Source: Candidatus Bipolaricaulota bacterium
GTDB taxonomy: Bacteria > Bipolaricaulota > Bipolaricaulia > Bipolaricaulales > Bipolaricaulaceae
Reading direction: 5' to 3'
DNA: 12,179 nt
NCBI GenBank assembly: GCA_021163465.1
Contig: JAGGWU010000179.1
Span: 1 to 12,179, forward strand
Positions within the stretch are counted from its first letter, which is position 1, and each line of letters starts with the position of its first letter. This document shows positions 1 to 7,995 of the stretch, one piece after another. The notes under the pieces were generated by a model, which was not told the DNA's origin, ran no database searches, and saw only the letters and a program-made list of their open reading frames with translations. Made by a program: the position numbers and the translations under genes.

Positions 1-813
1 CCCGAGAAGTACATCGAGCTCTCGTACGCGTCCATGGTGCGGCACTGCAGGGCCATGGCGGAGATGCGGGAGGCGGGGGCCATCGTCTTCGACTACGGGA
101 ACGCCCTGAGGGCGCAGGCGGAGAAAGGAGGACTTCCCCACGAGGTGGCGTTCTCCTTCCCGGGGTTCGTGCAGGCGTACATCCGGCCCATGTTCTGTGA
201 GGGGAAGGGTCCCTTCCGGTGGGTGGCGTTGTCCGGGGATCCCGAGGACATCTTGCGCACGGACCGGGCGATCTTAGAGCTTTTCCCGAAAGATGAGGCG
301 CTGGCACGTTGGATCAAGAAGGCAGAGGAAAAGGTGAAGTGGCAAGGGTTGCCCGCCCGGATCTGCTGGCTGGGGTACGGGGAGCGGGCGGAGGCCGGGT
401 TGGCGTTCAATGAGCTGGTGAGGAGAGGGGAGGTAAAGGCCCCCATCGTCATCGGCCGCGACCACCTGGACTCGGGCTCGGTGGCCTCCCCGTACCGGGA
501 GACGGAGGGGATGCTGGATGGGTCGGACGCCATCGCGGACTGGCCGATCCTGAACGCCCTCTTGAACGCGGTGTGTGGGGCGACGTGGGTCTCGGTGCAC
601 CACGGTGGCGGCGTGGGGATCGGGAAGTCGATCCACGCCGGGATGGTGATCGTGGCCGACGGCACCAAGGCCGCCGATCGGCGCCTGGAGCGGGTGCTGA
701 CCTGCGATCCCGGGATCGGGGTGGCCCGCCATGCCGACGCCGGATATGAAAAGGCCATCCGCGTGGCCAAGGAACGCGGCGTGCGCGTTCCGAAGGTGGA
801 ATACGGAAGCTGA
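1..813 (+). CDS. hutU: Urocanate hydratase (urocanase), C-terminal 270 residues, 5' end outside window
   Basis: The reading frame is open from base 1, so the gene enters from upstream. Urocanase catalyses the second step of cytoplasmic histidine degradation, urocanate + water to imidazolone propionate, using tightly bound NAD+ as an electrophile. The fragment carries the hallmark stretch YIRPMFCEGKGPFRW; its Cys (codon 196-198) corresponds to the active-site-region cysteine of characterised urocanases (Cys410 in Pseudomonas putida). It is followed by LSGDPEDI, then RDHLDSGSVASP.RETE, and the glycine-rich HHGGGVGIGKSIHAG. It ends naturally in VPKVEYGS. Bacterial urocanases are about 550-670 residues, so roughly half is present. 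No frameshift is seen. It is followed 68 bases later by an amino-acid ABC transporter on the same strand; no other hut gene lies in the window. Confidence 0.97.
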   Translation, partial: PEKYIELSYASMVRHCRAMAEMREAGAIVFDYGNALRAQAEKGGLPHEVAFSFPGFVQAYIRPMFCEGKGPFRWVALSGDPEDILRTDRAILELFPKDEALARWIKKAEEKVKWQGLPARICWLGYGERAEAGLAFNELVRRGEVKAPIVIGRDHLDSGSVASPYRETEGMLDGSDAIADWPILNALLNAVCGATWVSVHHGGGVGIGKSIHAGMVIVADGTKAADRRLERVLTCDPGIGVARHADAGYEKAIRVAKERGVRVPKVEYGS

Positions 814-881
814 AAGGGAGGTGAGAGCGGAAAACTCGGAGTAACGGGACATTTTAAGAAACCCCCAAGAGGAGGTGTGAT

Positions 882-2024
882 ATGCGCAGATTAATGATTG
901 GGCTTCTCTTGTTCGCTTTCATCGGTGGGTTGGCGCTAGCGGGGGAGACAGTCAAGATCGGATTCTTCTCGCCCCTAACGGGGTTTGCTGCGGCGGACGG
1001 CCATGCCGCCCTGATCGGGGCCCAGATCGCGGTGGATTTCATCAACGCCGCCGGGGGGATCGGCGGGAAGCCGGTGGAGTTGGTTTACTACGATGATGCC
1101 TGCCGGGCCGATCAGGCTTCCGCCATCGCCAGGAAGCTCATCGAGCAGGACCAGGTGGTGATCGCCGTCTCCGGCTCCTACAGCACCCCAACCCGGGCCG
1201 CGGCCAAGATCTTCCAGGAGGCGGGCGTCCCGATGATCTCTGCCTACGCCATCCACCCCTCCATCATCGAGACCGGCCATCTCATCTTCCGAGTGGGGAT
1301 GGGCGCACCCGTGGAGGGGGTCGCCGGGGCGCACCTGGCGGTGGAGATCCTCGGCGCCAAAAGGATTGCCGTCCTCACCATGGACAACGACTTCGGCGTC
1401 TCCCTCTCGGAGTACTTCGTGAAGACCGCCAAGGAGCTCGGGGCCGAGATCGTGTTCGAGAAGAAGTTCCCGTTGGGGGAGCGGGAGTTCCGGGCGATGC
1501 TCGCCCAGGTCAAATTGAAGAATCCGGACCTCATCTGGGCTACCGGCTACTACGGTGAGGCAGCGAGCATCGTCTCCCAGGCCCGGGAGCTTGGGATCGA
1601 GGCCACCATCCTCGGCCAGGAGGGGTATGACTCCCCCAAGTTCATCGAGCTGGCGGGTGAGGCCGCTGAGGGCGTGATCATCGTCACCGACTTGAACCGC
1701 GATTCCGACAGGGAGATCGTCCAGAAGTTCCTCGCCGAGTACGAGAAGCGGGCTGGACACCCGGCGGACATGGTGGCGGCCTCCGCCTTCGACGCGGTCA
1801 AGGTGGCGGCCTACGCCATCGCGGTGGCCGGGACCGATGCCGAGGCCATTGCCAAGGCCATAAACGACATCCGCCACATGTACGACGTGGTGACCGGCCC
1901 CTTCTACGCGTTCCTGGGCCGGGAGGCCATCCGCCCGGTGGAGGTACAGATCGTGAGGGAAGGTGCCTTCCGCTCCTTCCACACCTTCACCGAGCCGGAG
2001 ATCATCATCCCGCCGGAACTGTAA
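882..2024 (+). CDS. Periplasmic substrate-binding protein of a branched-chain amino acid-type ABC transporter (LivJ/LivK family)
   Basis: A 380-residue type I periplasmic binding protein (Peripla_BP_6/LivJ-like) that should capture an amino acid outside the inner membrane and deliver it to the LivHM-type permease encoded downstream. Residues 1-20 form a signal peptide: MRR, a hydrophobic core, then ALA before GE, a signal peptidase I site. There is no lipobox Cys, so the product should be soluble rather than lipid-anchored. The mature protein begins VKIGFFSPLTG, typical of the family, with VDFINAAGGIGGKPVELVYYDDAC (residues 51-74), then SGSYST (about 98-102) and SAYAIHPSI (about 120-128) in the usual ligand-pocket positions. 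Enteric LivJ has a disulfide here; this protein keeps Cys74 but has Tyr at the partner position and I see no second cysteine. An AGGAGG Shine-Dalgarno lies 6 bases before the ATG. Ligand specificity cannot be read from the sequence. Confidence 0.95.
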   Translation: MRRLMIGLLLFAFIGGLALAGETVKIGFFSPLTGFAAADGHAALIGAQIAVDFINAAGGIGGKPVELVYYDDACRADQASAIARKLIEQDQVVIAVSGSYSTPTRAAAKIFQEAGVPMISAYAIHPSIIETGHLIFRVGMGAPVEGVAGAHLAVEILGAKRIAVLTMDNDFGVSLSEYFVKTAKELGAEIVFEKKFPLGEREFRAMLAQVKLKNPDLIWATGYYGEAASIVSQARELGIEATILGQEGYDSPKFIELAGEAAEGVIIVTDLNRDSDREIVQKFLAEYEKRAGHPADMVAASAFDAVKVAAYAIAVAGTDAEAIAKAINDIRHMYDVVTGPFYAFLGREAIRPVEVQIVREGAFRSFHTFTEPEIIIPPEL

Positions 2025-2028
2025 AGGG

Positions 2029-2104
2029 GTGATGAGTGATGGGTGATGAGTGATCGGTGAAATGGGCCTTTTACACATTACGCATCACTCATCACCCATC
2101 ACGG
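2029..2104 (+). repeat. Heptamer tandem repeats forming a 19-bp inverted repeat between binding-protein and permease genes
   Basis: Starting 4 bases after the binding-protein stop there are five consecutive heptamers of the form GTGATNN/GTGAAAT (2029-2063), followed from 2084 by three complementary heptamers (ATCACTC, ATCACCC, ATCACGG). The segments 2036-2054 and 2084-2102 are perfect 19-base inverted complements with a 29-base loop, so the transcript can form a strong hairpin. It is not followed by a run of T, so it is not a classical intrinsic terminator. Hairpins at this place in binding-protein transporter operons can stabilise the upstream mRNA and set the excess of binding protein over permease; that role is inferred. 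It could equally be a dispersed intergenic repeat that expanded here. Confidence 0.85.
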
Positions 2105-2124
2105 GGAAGGGGATCCCGTAGGCC

Positions 2125-2988
2125 ATGGAGTTTTTACAACAACTGGTCTTCGCGCTGGTCCTGGGTTCGAGTTACGCCCTCATCGCCATCGGGCTCACCA
2201 TGGTCTACGGGATCCTCAAGATCCTCCATGTCGCCCACGCGGGGATCTACACCCTGGGGGCCTACGTGGGGCTCCTCGTGGTCACCCACCTCACCCACAA
2301 CTTCTGGGTCGCGCTGATTGCGGGCATGGTGGCCTCCGGCCTGGCCGGGGTCCTGATCTATCGAGGCGTCTACTACTACATCCTGCGGCGCTCCCGGATC
2401 GTGCCTTTGATCGTGAGCATCGGGATATTTGCCGCCATGAACGAGTTCTACCGGCTCGTCTTCGGCCCTTATCAACACGCGTTTCCGGCGAAGCTTGCGT
2501 TTCCCATGGTGATCACGCCCTATTTCGTCATCACGCCGAAACAGCTCCTCATCATCGCCCTTACGGCGGTTTTTTTGTTAGTGTTGTATTTCGTATTCAA
2601 CCGCACCAAGGTGGGGCTCGCCTGGCAGGCCTGCTCCCAGGACCTCGCCATGGCCGGGGCGGTGGGGGTGCCGGTGGACCGGGCCGTGGCCCTGAACTTC
2701 CTCCTGGGTTCGGCCCTGGCCGGGGCCGCCGGGATCCTCATGGCCTTCTACCGCAACGAGGTCTACCCCACCATGGGGAACGTGGTGGCCTACAAGGCGT
2801 TCGTGGTGGTGGTACTGGGAGGATTCGGGAGCATCCGGGGAAGCGTCATCGCGGGGTTGCTCTTGGCATTGGTGGAGACGTTTCTGGGGTCGCTGGAGTG
2901 GTTCGAGTTCCCCCGCGACGCCATCGCCTTCTTGCTCTTGATCTTCGTCCTCATGTTCCGGCCGAAAGGTCTCTTCGGGAGGCTGTGA
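2125..2988 (+). CDS. livH: Branched-chain amino acid-type ABC transporter permease LivH
   Basis: A 287-residue very hydrophobic inner-membrane permease of the BPD_transp_2 (LivH/LivM) family, slightly shorter than the roughly 308-residue enteric LivH. The N-terminus MEFLQQLVFALVLGSSYALI and the following GLTMVYGILKILHVAHAG (residues 23-40) are characteristic of LivH. The cytoplasmic loop near residues 171-186 (SQDLAMAGAVGVPVDR) is the predicted contact with the ATPases, and LGGFGSIRGSVIAG (231-244) is the conserved glycine-rich segment near the C-terminus. It ends with the family-typical FRPKGLFGRL. The start is set by the conserved N-terminus; the Shine-Dalgarno is weak (AAGGGG about 12 bases upstream), and the heptamer hairpin lies just before it, which may keep its translation below that of the binding protein. 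The stop is one base before the livM start. Confidence 0.95.
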   Translation: MEFLQQLVFALVLGSSYALIAIGLTMVYGILKILHVAHAGIYTLGAYVGLLVVTHLTHNFWVALIAGMVASGLAGVLIYRGVYYYILRRSRIVPLIVSIGIFAAMNEFYRLVFGPYQHAFPAKLAFPMVITPYFVITPKQLLIIALTAVFLLVLYFVFNRTKVGLAWQACSQDLAMAGAVGVPVDRAVALNFLLGSALAGAAGILMAFYRNEVYPTMGNVVAYKAFVVVVLGGFGSIRGSVIAGLLLALVETFLGSLEWFEFPRDAIAFLLLIFVLMFRPKGLFGRL

Positions 2989-2989
2989 G

Positions 2990-3901
2990 ATGACGTTGGG
3001 GTACCTCCTCACCGTGGGGACGTTCACGGGGATCTTCATGATCCTAACCTTGAGCCTCAACATCCTCACCGGCTACGCCAAGCAGGTCTCGCTGGGGCAC
3101 GCTGCCTTCTTCGGGATCGGGGCCTATGCCGCGGCGATCCTGGCCACCAAGGCTGGGTTGAGCTTCTGGGCCGCCCTTCCGTGTGTGGTGGTGATCACCA
3201 CCGTGGTGGGGGTGTTTTTGGGCCTTCCCAGCCTCCGGGTCTCCCACGACTTCTTGGTGCTTTCCACCATCGGCCTGAACTTCATCGTCGGGGCGGTATT
3301 CAGGTATTTTCCCTTCTTCGGTGGCTCCATGGGGATCGTCAACATCCCCAGCCCCACCTTCTTCGGGAGGCCCCTGGGAACCGTCGGTTACTTCGGGCTC
3401 ACGCTTGTTTTTGTGGTCCTCGCGGTCCTAACGAGCCTCTACTTCTCCCGCACCTGGGGGAGGCTGGCCATGGAGGCCGCCGGCGAGGACGAGACGGCGG
3501 CCAAGGCCATGGGGATAAACGTGGCCAAATTCAAGATCTACGCCTTCGCCATAAGCTCCGCCTATGCCGGGATCGCAGGAGCACTGTGGGCCCATTACGT
3601 AGGCTCTGTCTTTCCGGAAAATTTCGGGTTCGACCGCTCCATCGACATCTTGGCCATGTTGGTCCTGGGGGGACTGGGGACCATCCGGGGGGCGATATTC
3701 GGCGCGTTCCTGTTGCAAGTCCTGCCGGAGGCGTTGCGGGTCATCCAGGACTATCGGATGCTCATCTCGGGGGCAGTGCTGGCCATCATGATGGTGTTCC
3801 AACCCATGGGCCTTCTGGGGAAGGGGAGTATCCTCCACGTGGGGTTCCAGCGGGCGTGGAAGGCGGTGCGGTATGGGTTCGGAAGAGCTCCTGGTAACTG
3901 A
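2990..3901 (+). CDS. livM: Branched-chain amino acid-type ABC transporter permease LivM
   Basis: A 303-residue second permease of the LivH/LivM family, presumed to pair with LivH as the transmembrane channel. The signature KQVSLGHAAFFGIGAYAA (residues 31-48) is the LivM version of the motif; the ATPase-coupling loop is around 163-177 (AAGEDETAAKAMGIN) and the C-terminal VLGGLGTIRGAIFGA is at 225-239. It is much shorter than enteric LivM (about 425 residues), which has an N-terminal extension, but close to the short form usual in other bacteria. The ATG follows the livH stop by one base, with GGGAGG inside the livH end serving as ribosome-binding site. The last 29 bases overlap livG, so translation of the two is probably coupled. 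Confidence 0.95.
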   Translation: MTLGYLLTVGTFTGIFMILTLSLNILTGYAKQVSLGHAAFFGIGAYAAAILATKAGLSFWAALPCVVVITTVVGVFLGLPSLRVSHDFLVLSTIGLNFIVGAVFRYFPFFGGSMGIVNIPSPTFFGRPLGTVGYFGLTLVFVVLAVLTSLYFSRTWGRLAMEAAGEDETAAKAMGINVAKFKIYAFAISSAYAGIAGALWAHYVGSVFPENFGFDRSIDILAMLVLGGLGTIRGAIFGAFLLQVLPEALRVIQDYRMLISGAVLAIMMVFQPMGLLGKGSILHVGFQRAWKAVRYGFGRAPGN

Positions 3902-4628
3902 AGGGCTTACCAAGGACTTCGGGGGCCTACGAGCGGTGGACCACGTGGACCTTACGGTCCACCGGGGCGAGATCCACGGCATCATCGGGCCCAACGGCGC
4001 GGGCAAGACCACGCTCTTCAACCTGATCACCGGGTACCTGCGCCCCACGGAGGGGAAGGTCACCTTCAAAGGCAGGCGCATCGACGGCCTCCCGCCGCAC
4101 CGGATCGTTTACCTGGGCATCGCCCGCACCTTCCAGATCGTGCGCCCGTTCACGGAACTCTCGGTGTTGGAGAACGTGCTGGTCGCCTGGGGGCACCGCC
4201 ATTACGGGGGCATCGGCCCCTTCCTCCCCTATGCTTCGGAGCGGCGGCACGCCATGGAGATCCTGGAGGAAGTGGGCCTCGCGGACCGGGCGCACCTCCC
4301 GGCGGGAACGCTTCCCATCGGATACCAGCGGAGGCTGGAGATCGCCCGGGCCATGGCGTTGGAGCCCGAGCTGATGCTTTTGGACGAGCCGGCGGCCGGG
4401 CTCACCGAGGAGGAGATCGTGGGGCTAAAAGGGCTCGTGCGGGGGCTGGTCGAACGGGGAATCACCGTCATCCTGGTGGAGCACCGCATGACCTTCGTGA
4501 TGGACATCTGCGGGGTCATCACCGTGCTGGATCACGGACGGGTGATCGCCGAAGGGACGCCGGAGGAGGTGGCCCACGATCCGGCGGTGATCGAGGCTTA
4601 TCTCGGGAGCGCCGATGCTGCGGGTTGA
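3873..4628 (+). CDS. livG: Branched-chain amino acid-type ABC transporter ATP-binding protein LivG
   Basis: A 251-residue cytoplasmic ATPase that should power the LivHM channel as a heterodimer with LivF. Motifs in order: Walker A GPNGAGKT (residues 39-46), Q-loop in IARTFQ (Gln88), the LivG-style signature region LPIGYQRRLEIARA (147-160), Walker B LMLLDE (167-172) and the switch His in LVEHRM (His204). The signature is the degenerate kind, PIGYQ in place of LSGGQ; LivG proteins commonly deviate here, so I do not read it as loss of function. The family start pattern LLVTEGLTKDFGGLRAVDHVDL supports the ATG, with GGAAGG 9 bases upstream. It overlaps livM by 29 bases and livF by 14 bases. Confidence 0.96.
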   Translation: MGSEELLVTEGLTKDFGGLRAVDHVDLTVHRGEIHGIIGPNGAGKTTLFNLITGYLRPTEGKVTFKGRRIDGLPPHRIVYLGIARTFQIVRPFTELSVLENVLVAWGHRHYGGIGPFLPYASERRHAMEILEEVGLADRAHLPAGTLPIGYQRRLEIARAMALEPELMLLDEPAAGLTEEEIVGLKGLVRGLVERGITVILVEHRMTFVMDICGVITVLDHGRVIAEGTPEEVAHDPAVIEAYLGSADAAG

Positions 4629-5322
4629 GGGGCTGCGGGTGGCCTACGGGAAGATCGTGGCCCTGGATGGGGTAAGCCTCGGGGTAGGGGAGCGGGAGCT
4701 GGTGGCGGTGATCGGGGCCAATGGGGCGGGTAAATCCTCGCTCCTTTCCGCCCTCATGGGGCTGGTGGAGCCGCGGGGCGGGGCGATCTCCTTCCGCGGG
4801 AGGGAGATAACCCGGTTCCCCTCCTGGGAGAGGGTGAGGTTGGGGATCGCGTTGGTCCCCGAGGGGGGACGGATCTTTCCCGATCTTTCCGTGGAGCAGA
4901 ACCTGCGCCTCGGGGGCTACACCATCGGGCGCGGGGAGGAACTTTCCGAGAACCTGGAGCTTGTCTTCTCTCTCTTCCCGGTGTTGAAGGAGAGGCTTGG
5001 GCAGCGGGCGGGGACCCTATCCGGCGGGGAGCGGCAGATGCTCGCCATCGGGCGGGCCCTCATGGCCTCGCCCAGGTTGCTTTTGGTGGACGAGGTTTCC
5101 ATGGGGCTCATGCCGAAGCTCATCCCCGAGATCCTGGGGACCCTCGTGCGGTTGCGGGAAGAGCGCGGCATGAGCGTCCTTTTGGCGGAGCAGAACGCAC
5201 GAGAGGCCTTACAGGTTGTGGACCGGGGTTACGTCCTCAAGAACGGGCGCATCGCCCTGGAGGGGACAGCGGCGGAGCTCCGGGAAAACGCCGAGGTCAA
5301 AGCCGCCTATTTGGGGTTGTGA
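4615..5322 (+). CDS. livF: Branched-chain amino acid-type ABC transporter ATP-binding protein LivF
   Basis: A 235-residue ABC ATPase, the usual length for LivF, and the last gene of the transporter operon. Motifs: Walker A GANGAGKS (34-41), VPEGGRIFPDLSVEQNL (81-97), which is the LivF-type Q-loop region with Glu in place of Gln, signature LSGGERQ (135-141), Walker B LLLVDE (155-160) followed by VSMGLMP, and AEQNA (191-195), where LivF proteins carry Gln instead of the switch His. These substitutions are normal for LivF and distinguish it from LivG. The ATG lies inside the 3' end of livG (14-base overlap) with GGGAG 5 bases upstream. Its stop is only 11 bases from the stop of the convergent DUF499 gene. 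Confidence 0.96.
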   Translation: MLRVEGLRVAYGKIVALDGVSLGVGERELVAVIGANGAGKSSLLSALMGLVEPRGGAISFRGREITRFPSWERVRLGIALVPEGGRIFPDLSVEQNLRLGGYTIGRGEELSENLELVFSLFPVLKERLGQRAGTLSGGERQMLAIGRALMASPRLLLVDEVSMGLMPKLIPEILGTLVRLREERGMSVLLAEQNAREALQVVDRGYVLKNGRIALEGTAAELRENAEVKAAYLGL

Positions 5323-5333
5323 CGTAAGCCCCG

Positions 5334-7991
5334 CTATTCCTCTTTGAGCTCGTAGTTCACGTGGTAATCGCGCAATAGCTCCTCGATCTCGCGCCGTTTT
5401 TGCGCGGTGAGTTCCCCTTCTACCGCCACTTCCAGTACGAACCGTCCCTTAAGGCCTTGGAGCTTGCTCAGCAACTCCCGGAACGGGTATAGATTCTTCA
5501 AATCAGAAGTGCAACGGAGGACCCTGGGCCCCCGAGGTCCTGTGGGTGCCGGGGGTGCCCCTTCTTTTTCAGGAGGCGCCTTGGTGATCTCCTTCAACTT
5601 ATCCGTGGTGACAAGCGAGATCTTTTTCGGGGACACGGTGGCGATCTCTTCCCCTGGAACCGCTTTCCTCCTTGCCGCTTCGGCATCTTCCGCTACCACG
5701 CCGAAGAGGCCCTGTTCTTGGCCCTCCGCTATTGCCCGGCGCAACACCTCCTCGGAAGAGAGCAAGGGTAAACCGGGCTGCTGCCAGAAGGTTTCCCAGA
5801 GCCTTTGGTAAGGAAGTTCTCCTTCCCCTCTCTCGGTCCAAACTTTCTCTAATAGGAACGCCGGGGCCATCTTTTCGAGTAGTTTCCCTTCCGCCTTCAG
5901 AACCTCCCAAGCGTATTCGGCGATGGTCCTTGCCCTTGCCAGTTCCCGCTGTCGTGTATGGACCTCGGCGAGATCCTGGGGAGGACGTGGACGGAAGACA
6001 TGGACATAGGCGCGACGGATCACTTGTCGTAGTTTTTCCTGTTGTTCCGCGATACGCCGGTCCACTTCCTTTTGTTCCTCCGCTTCCAGGGTCCGGAAGT
6101 CCCTGGAGTTCTTCAGGTTTTTGAGCGCCAAGAGGCGCCGCGCCTTGGCCCTGGCTTCGGAGATCAAGCCCTTCTCGGGGACCACGAACACGAGGGCGTT
6201 GCGGTAGTTTCGCACACCGTCCCCCCGGTATCTCAACACCTCCAGCATCCAGGCGTGGAGATCCTCGATGTTCCAGGGGGCCAGGACCAAAGCGGGCTCC
6301 GGCCTGTCCTCTACCGCCCGGCTATCCCGGGGTGCTATGAAGACACGGAACCCCGTCCGGCGTTGACCGGCCACAGCTTCGAGTTGGGAGCCAATCTCCT
6401 TTTCGATCTCTTCTTCCTCCACGGCCATCTCGAAGTCCCGGAGCATCTTGTTGAGGTTCGGCTTCGTTTGGAAACGATATTTGCGGTCCCGGTAAACTAG
6501 GTACCAGAACTGATCCCGCATCCTGCTGAGGACCTCGGCGATCATGGCCGGATTGAGCCGGGGGCGGAGAACTGCTAGACGAACCCGTTCCTCGGTTGCC
6601 CCGCTCTCTTCGGGCGAGGCAGAGATGGTGTAGAGGAGTACGGCCGTAGCCGCACCGGTGGCAAGGGATTCTTTGTAATAGTCGCCCTTCAGCTCCCGCT
6701 CCAAGGCCCGGCCTTTATCGAGGATGTCGCCGGTGATCACAGTTTCGTATTCCGAGCCGGGGAGCTCCGTTATCCAGCCCCGCAGCGGTCGGTCGGAGAG
6801 GTCCACCGCCCAGGGCTGGATCAGATAGGCCGAGCCGGGACGCTTTTGCCACAGGTCCCGGATCACGAACGCCAACGTCCGCAAAGCCCCACGGGTGCGC
6901 TGGAAGCGAGGGTGCGGTCCCCAACGGTACTGGAGGATATCGATGAACTCCGGATGAAACGGATAGGCTTGGACGATCCTTTCTTCGTAACGCTTCTCCT
7001 GGACCTCTTCGGGGAAATAGCCCGCGTGGTCGGTGTAGTACTTGCGGAAAGCCCTCGCCACCTTCTCCGCCGTTTTCTCATCCCCCCAATGGCTGAAGAG
7101 CCGCTTGCGCAGGACGCCGAAGATCTCGTCGGCCGCCACCGGGGTCTCGATCAGGTTCTGTCTCCCCAGGATATGCATCGCCCTGTCCAGGAGCCTCTGG
7201 GCTTCCTCCTCCCGGGTGACGGCGACCTCCAGGGAGGACTGGGGCAGGGTGGCCACCAACGCCACCCGGGAAACGCCGCTTACCGCCGTGGCGAGCTCCT
7301 GCAAGAAGACGAGCGACTGTTCGGCGAGGTTGCTGTCCCCCACCCGGATCCCCCGGGCCTTCACGAGGTACGCCACGAACTCGTCCACCAGGATCAACGC
7401 CGGCGCGGCCTCCTCGAGGACTTCTGCCAGGGCTTGGGCGCCGGGGGGCGTCCGCTTTCCATCGGCGCCCTGAATGCGCCGGTAGAGTTTTTCGCCGTCG
7501 AGGCGATAGGCGAGCTCACCCCAGAGGGTCTTTATCTCGAATCCTTCGGGGACACGCCTCCCCTGGGGATCGAGGGCCACTCCATCGAGCACCGCTACGT
7601 TCATCCGGGGCGGCGGGGCATCCACGCCCAACTCTTGGAATAGCTCCGGAAGTTTTTCGAAAGCGACATCCGGATGCTTCGCCAGGTGATAGAGGGCGGT
7701 GAGGGTGTGGGTCTTCCCGCCGCCGAAGGGGGTTTGGAGGTGCCGGACCGCCACTCCCTCGGCGCTCCCCAAGAGCCGCGCGAGCACTCCCGAAAGGAGC
7801 GCCTTTAGGCTCCGGGTCATGAAGGTCTTCTCGAAGAACCGATCCGGCTCCACGTAGTCCCTGTCACCTTGTCCGAGGTCCACCGCGTTCAGGGAGATGG
7901 CGAACCTGGCCGGATCCAGGTCCCCGGCGAAGATATCCCGGTGTGGCACCGCCACCTCCCAAACCCGCGGAAGATCGACCTTTCTCGCCAT
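5334..7991 (-). CDS. DUF499-family P-loop ATPase of a defence-type operon
   Basis: An 885-residue predicted cytoplasmic ATPase recognised as DUF499. The N-terminus has the family pattern PHRDIFAGDLDPARFAISLN (16-35). Walker A is PFGGGKTHTL (88-97), the GGGKTH form typical of DUF499; Walker B is ALILVDEFVAYL (198-209), followed by a sensor-like strand SRVALVATLP (241-250). The remaining 600 residues are charged and helical, with a low-complexity Pro/Glu linker before a final domain ending NYELKEE. I chose the ATG at 7991: GGAGG (8001-8005) sits 9 bases upstream, whereas the longer form would need a GTG at 8009 inside that Shine-Dalgarno. DUF499 genes recur beside DUF1156 methylases in defence loci, as here. 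Its biochemical role is not established; an ATP-driven role with the methylase is inference. Confidence 0.88.
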   Translation of the reverse strand: MARKVDLPRVWEVAVPHRDIFAGDLDPARFAISLNAVDLGQGDRDYVEPDRFFEKTFMTRSLKALLSGVLARLLGSAEGVAVRHLQTPFGGGKTHTLTALYHLAKHPDVAFEKLPELFQELGVDAPPPRMNVAVLDGVALDPQGRRVPEGFEIKTLWGELAYRLDGEKLYRRIQGADGKRTPPGAQALAEVLEEAAPALILVDEFVAYLVKARGIRVGDSNLAEQSLVFLQELATAVSGVSRVALVATLPQSSLEVAVTREEEAQRLLDRAMHILGRQNLIETPVAADEIFGVLRKRLFSHWGDEKTAEKVARAFRKYYTDHAGYFPEEVQEKRYEERIVQAYPFHPEFIDILQYRWGPHPRFQRTRGALRTLAFVIRDLWQKRPGSAYLIQPWAVDLSDRPLRGWITELPGSEYETVITGDILDKGRALERELKGDYYKESLATGAATAVLLYTISASPEESGATEERVRLAVLRPRLNPAMIAEVLSRMRDQFWYLVYRDRKYRFQTKPNLNKMLRDFEMAVEEEEIEKEIGSQLEAVAGQRRTGFRVFIAPRDSRAVEDRPEPALVLAPWNIEDLHAWMLEVLRYRGDGVRNYRNALVFVVPEKGLISEARAKARRLLALKNLKNSRDFRTLEAEEQKEVDRRIAEQQEKLRQVIRRAYVHVFRPRPPQDLAEVHTRQRELARARTIAEYAWEVLKAEGKLLEKMAPAFLLEKVWTERGEGELPYQRLWETFWQQPGLPLLSSEEVLRRAIAEGQEQGLFGVVAEDAEAARRKAVPGEEIATVSPKKISLVTTDKLKEITKAPPEKEGAPPAPTGPRGPRVLRCTSDLKNLYPFRELLSKLQGLKGRFVLEVAVEGELTAQKRREIEELLRDYHVNYELKEE

Positions 7992-7995
7992 CCCC

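Noticed and set aside
821..844. Seven-codon leader-like ORF (GTG start) between hutU and the binding-protein gene
   Set aside because: The GGGAG before it abuts the GTG, leaving no proper spacing, and it has neither a regulatory codon run nor a hairpin pair that would suggest attenuation.
975..2078. Long open frame (367 codons) antisense to the binding-protein gene
   Set aside because: Composition is the Gly/Asp/His/Arg-rich kind produced opposite a GC-rich gene with strong third-position bias; no motif, and the sense strand encodes a clear LivJ-family protein.
2036..2102. The 19-bp inverted repeat as an intrinsic terminator
   Set aside because: The stem is followed by GGGGAAGGGG, not by T residues, and the next transporter gene starts 20 bases later.
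2029..2104. CRISPR-like repeats
   Set aside because: The repeats are contiguous 7-mers without spacers of regular length; no other direct repeat-spacer pattern was seen in the window.
2057..2317. 86-codon frame starting in the heptamer hairpin and overlapping livH
   Set aside because: Ser/Trp/Arg-rich translation of the livH sequence out of frame; the livH frame has the conserved family N-terminus.
3181..3897. 238-codon + strand frame inside livM
   Set aside because: Overlaps a well-supported permease in another frame; sequence is His/Gly/Arg-rich low-complexity typical of a shadow frame.
6846..7643. 265-codon + strand frame opposite the DUF499 gene
   Set aside because: Covers the Walker A/B region of DUF499 in antisense and shows no family resemblance of its own.
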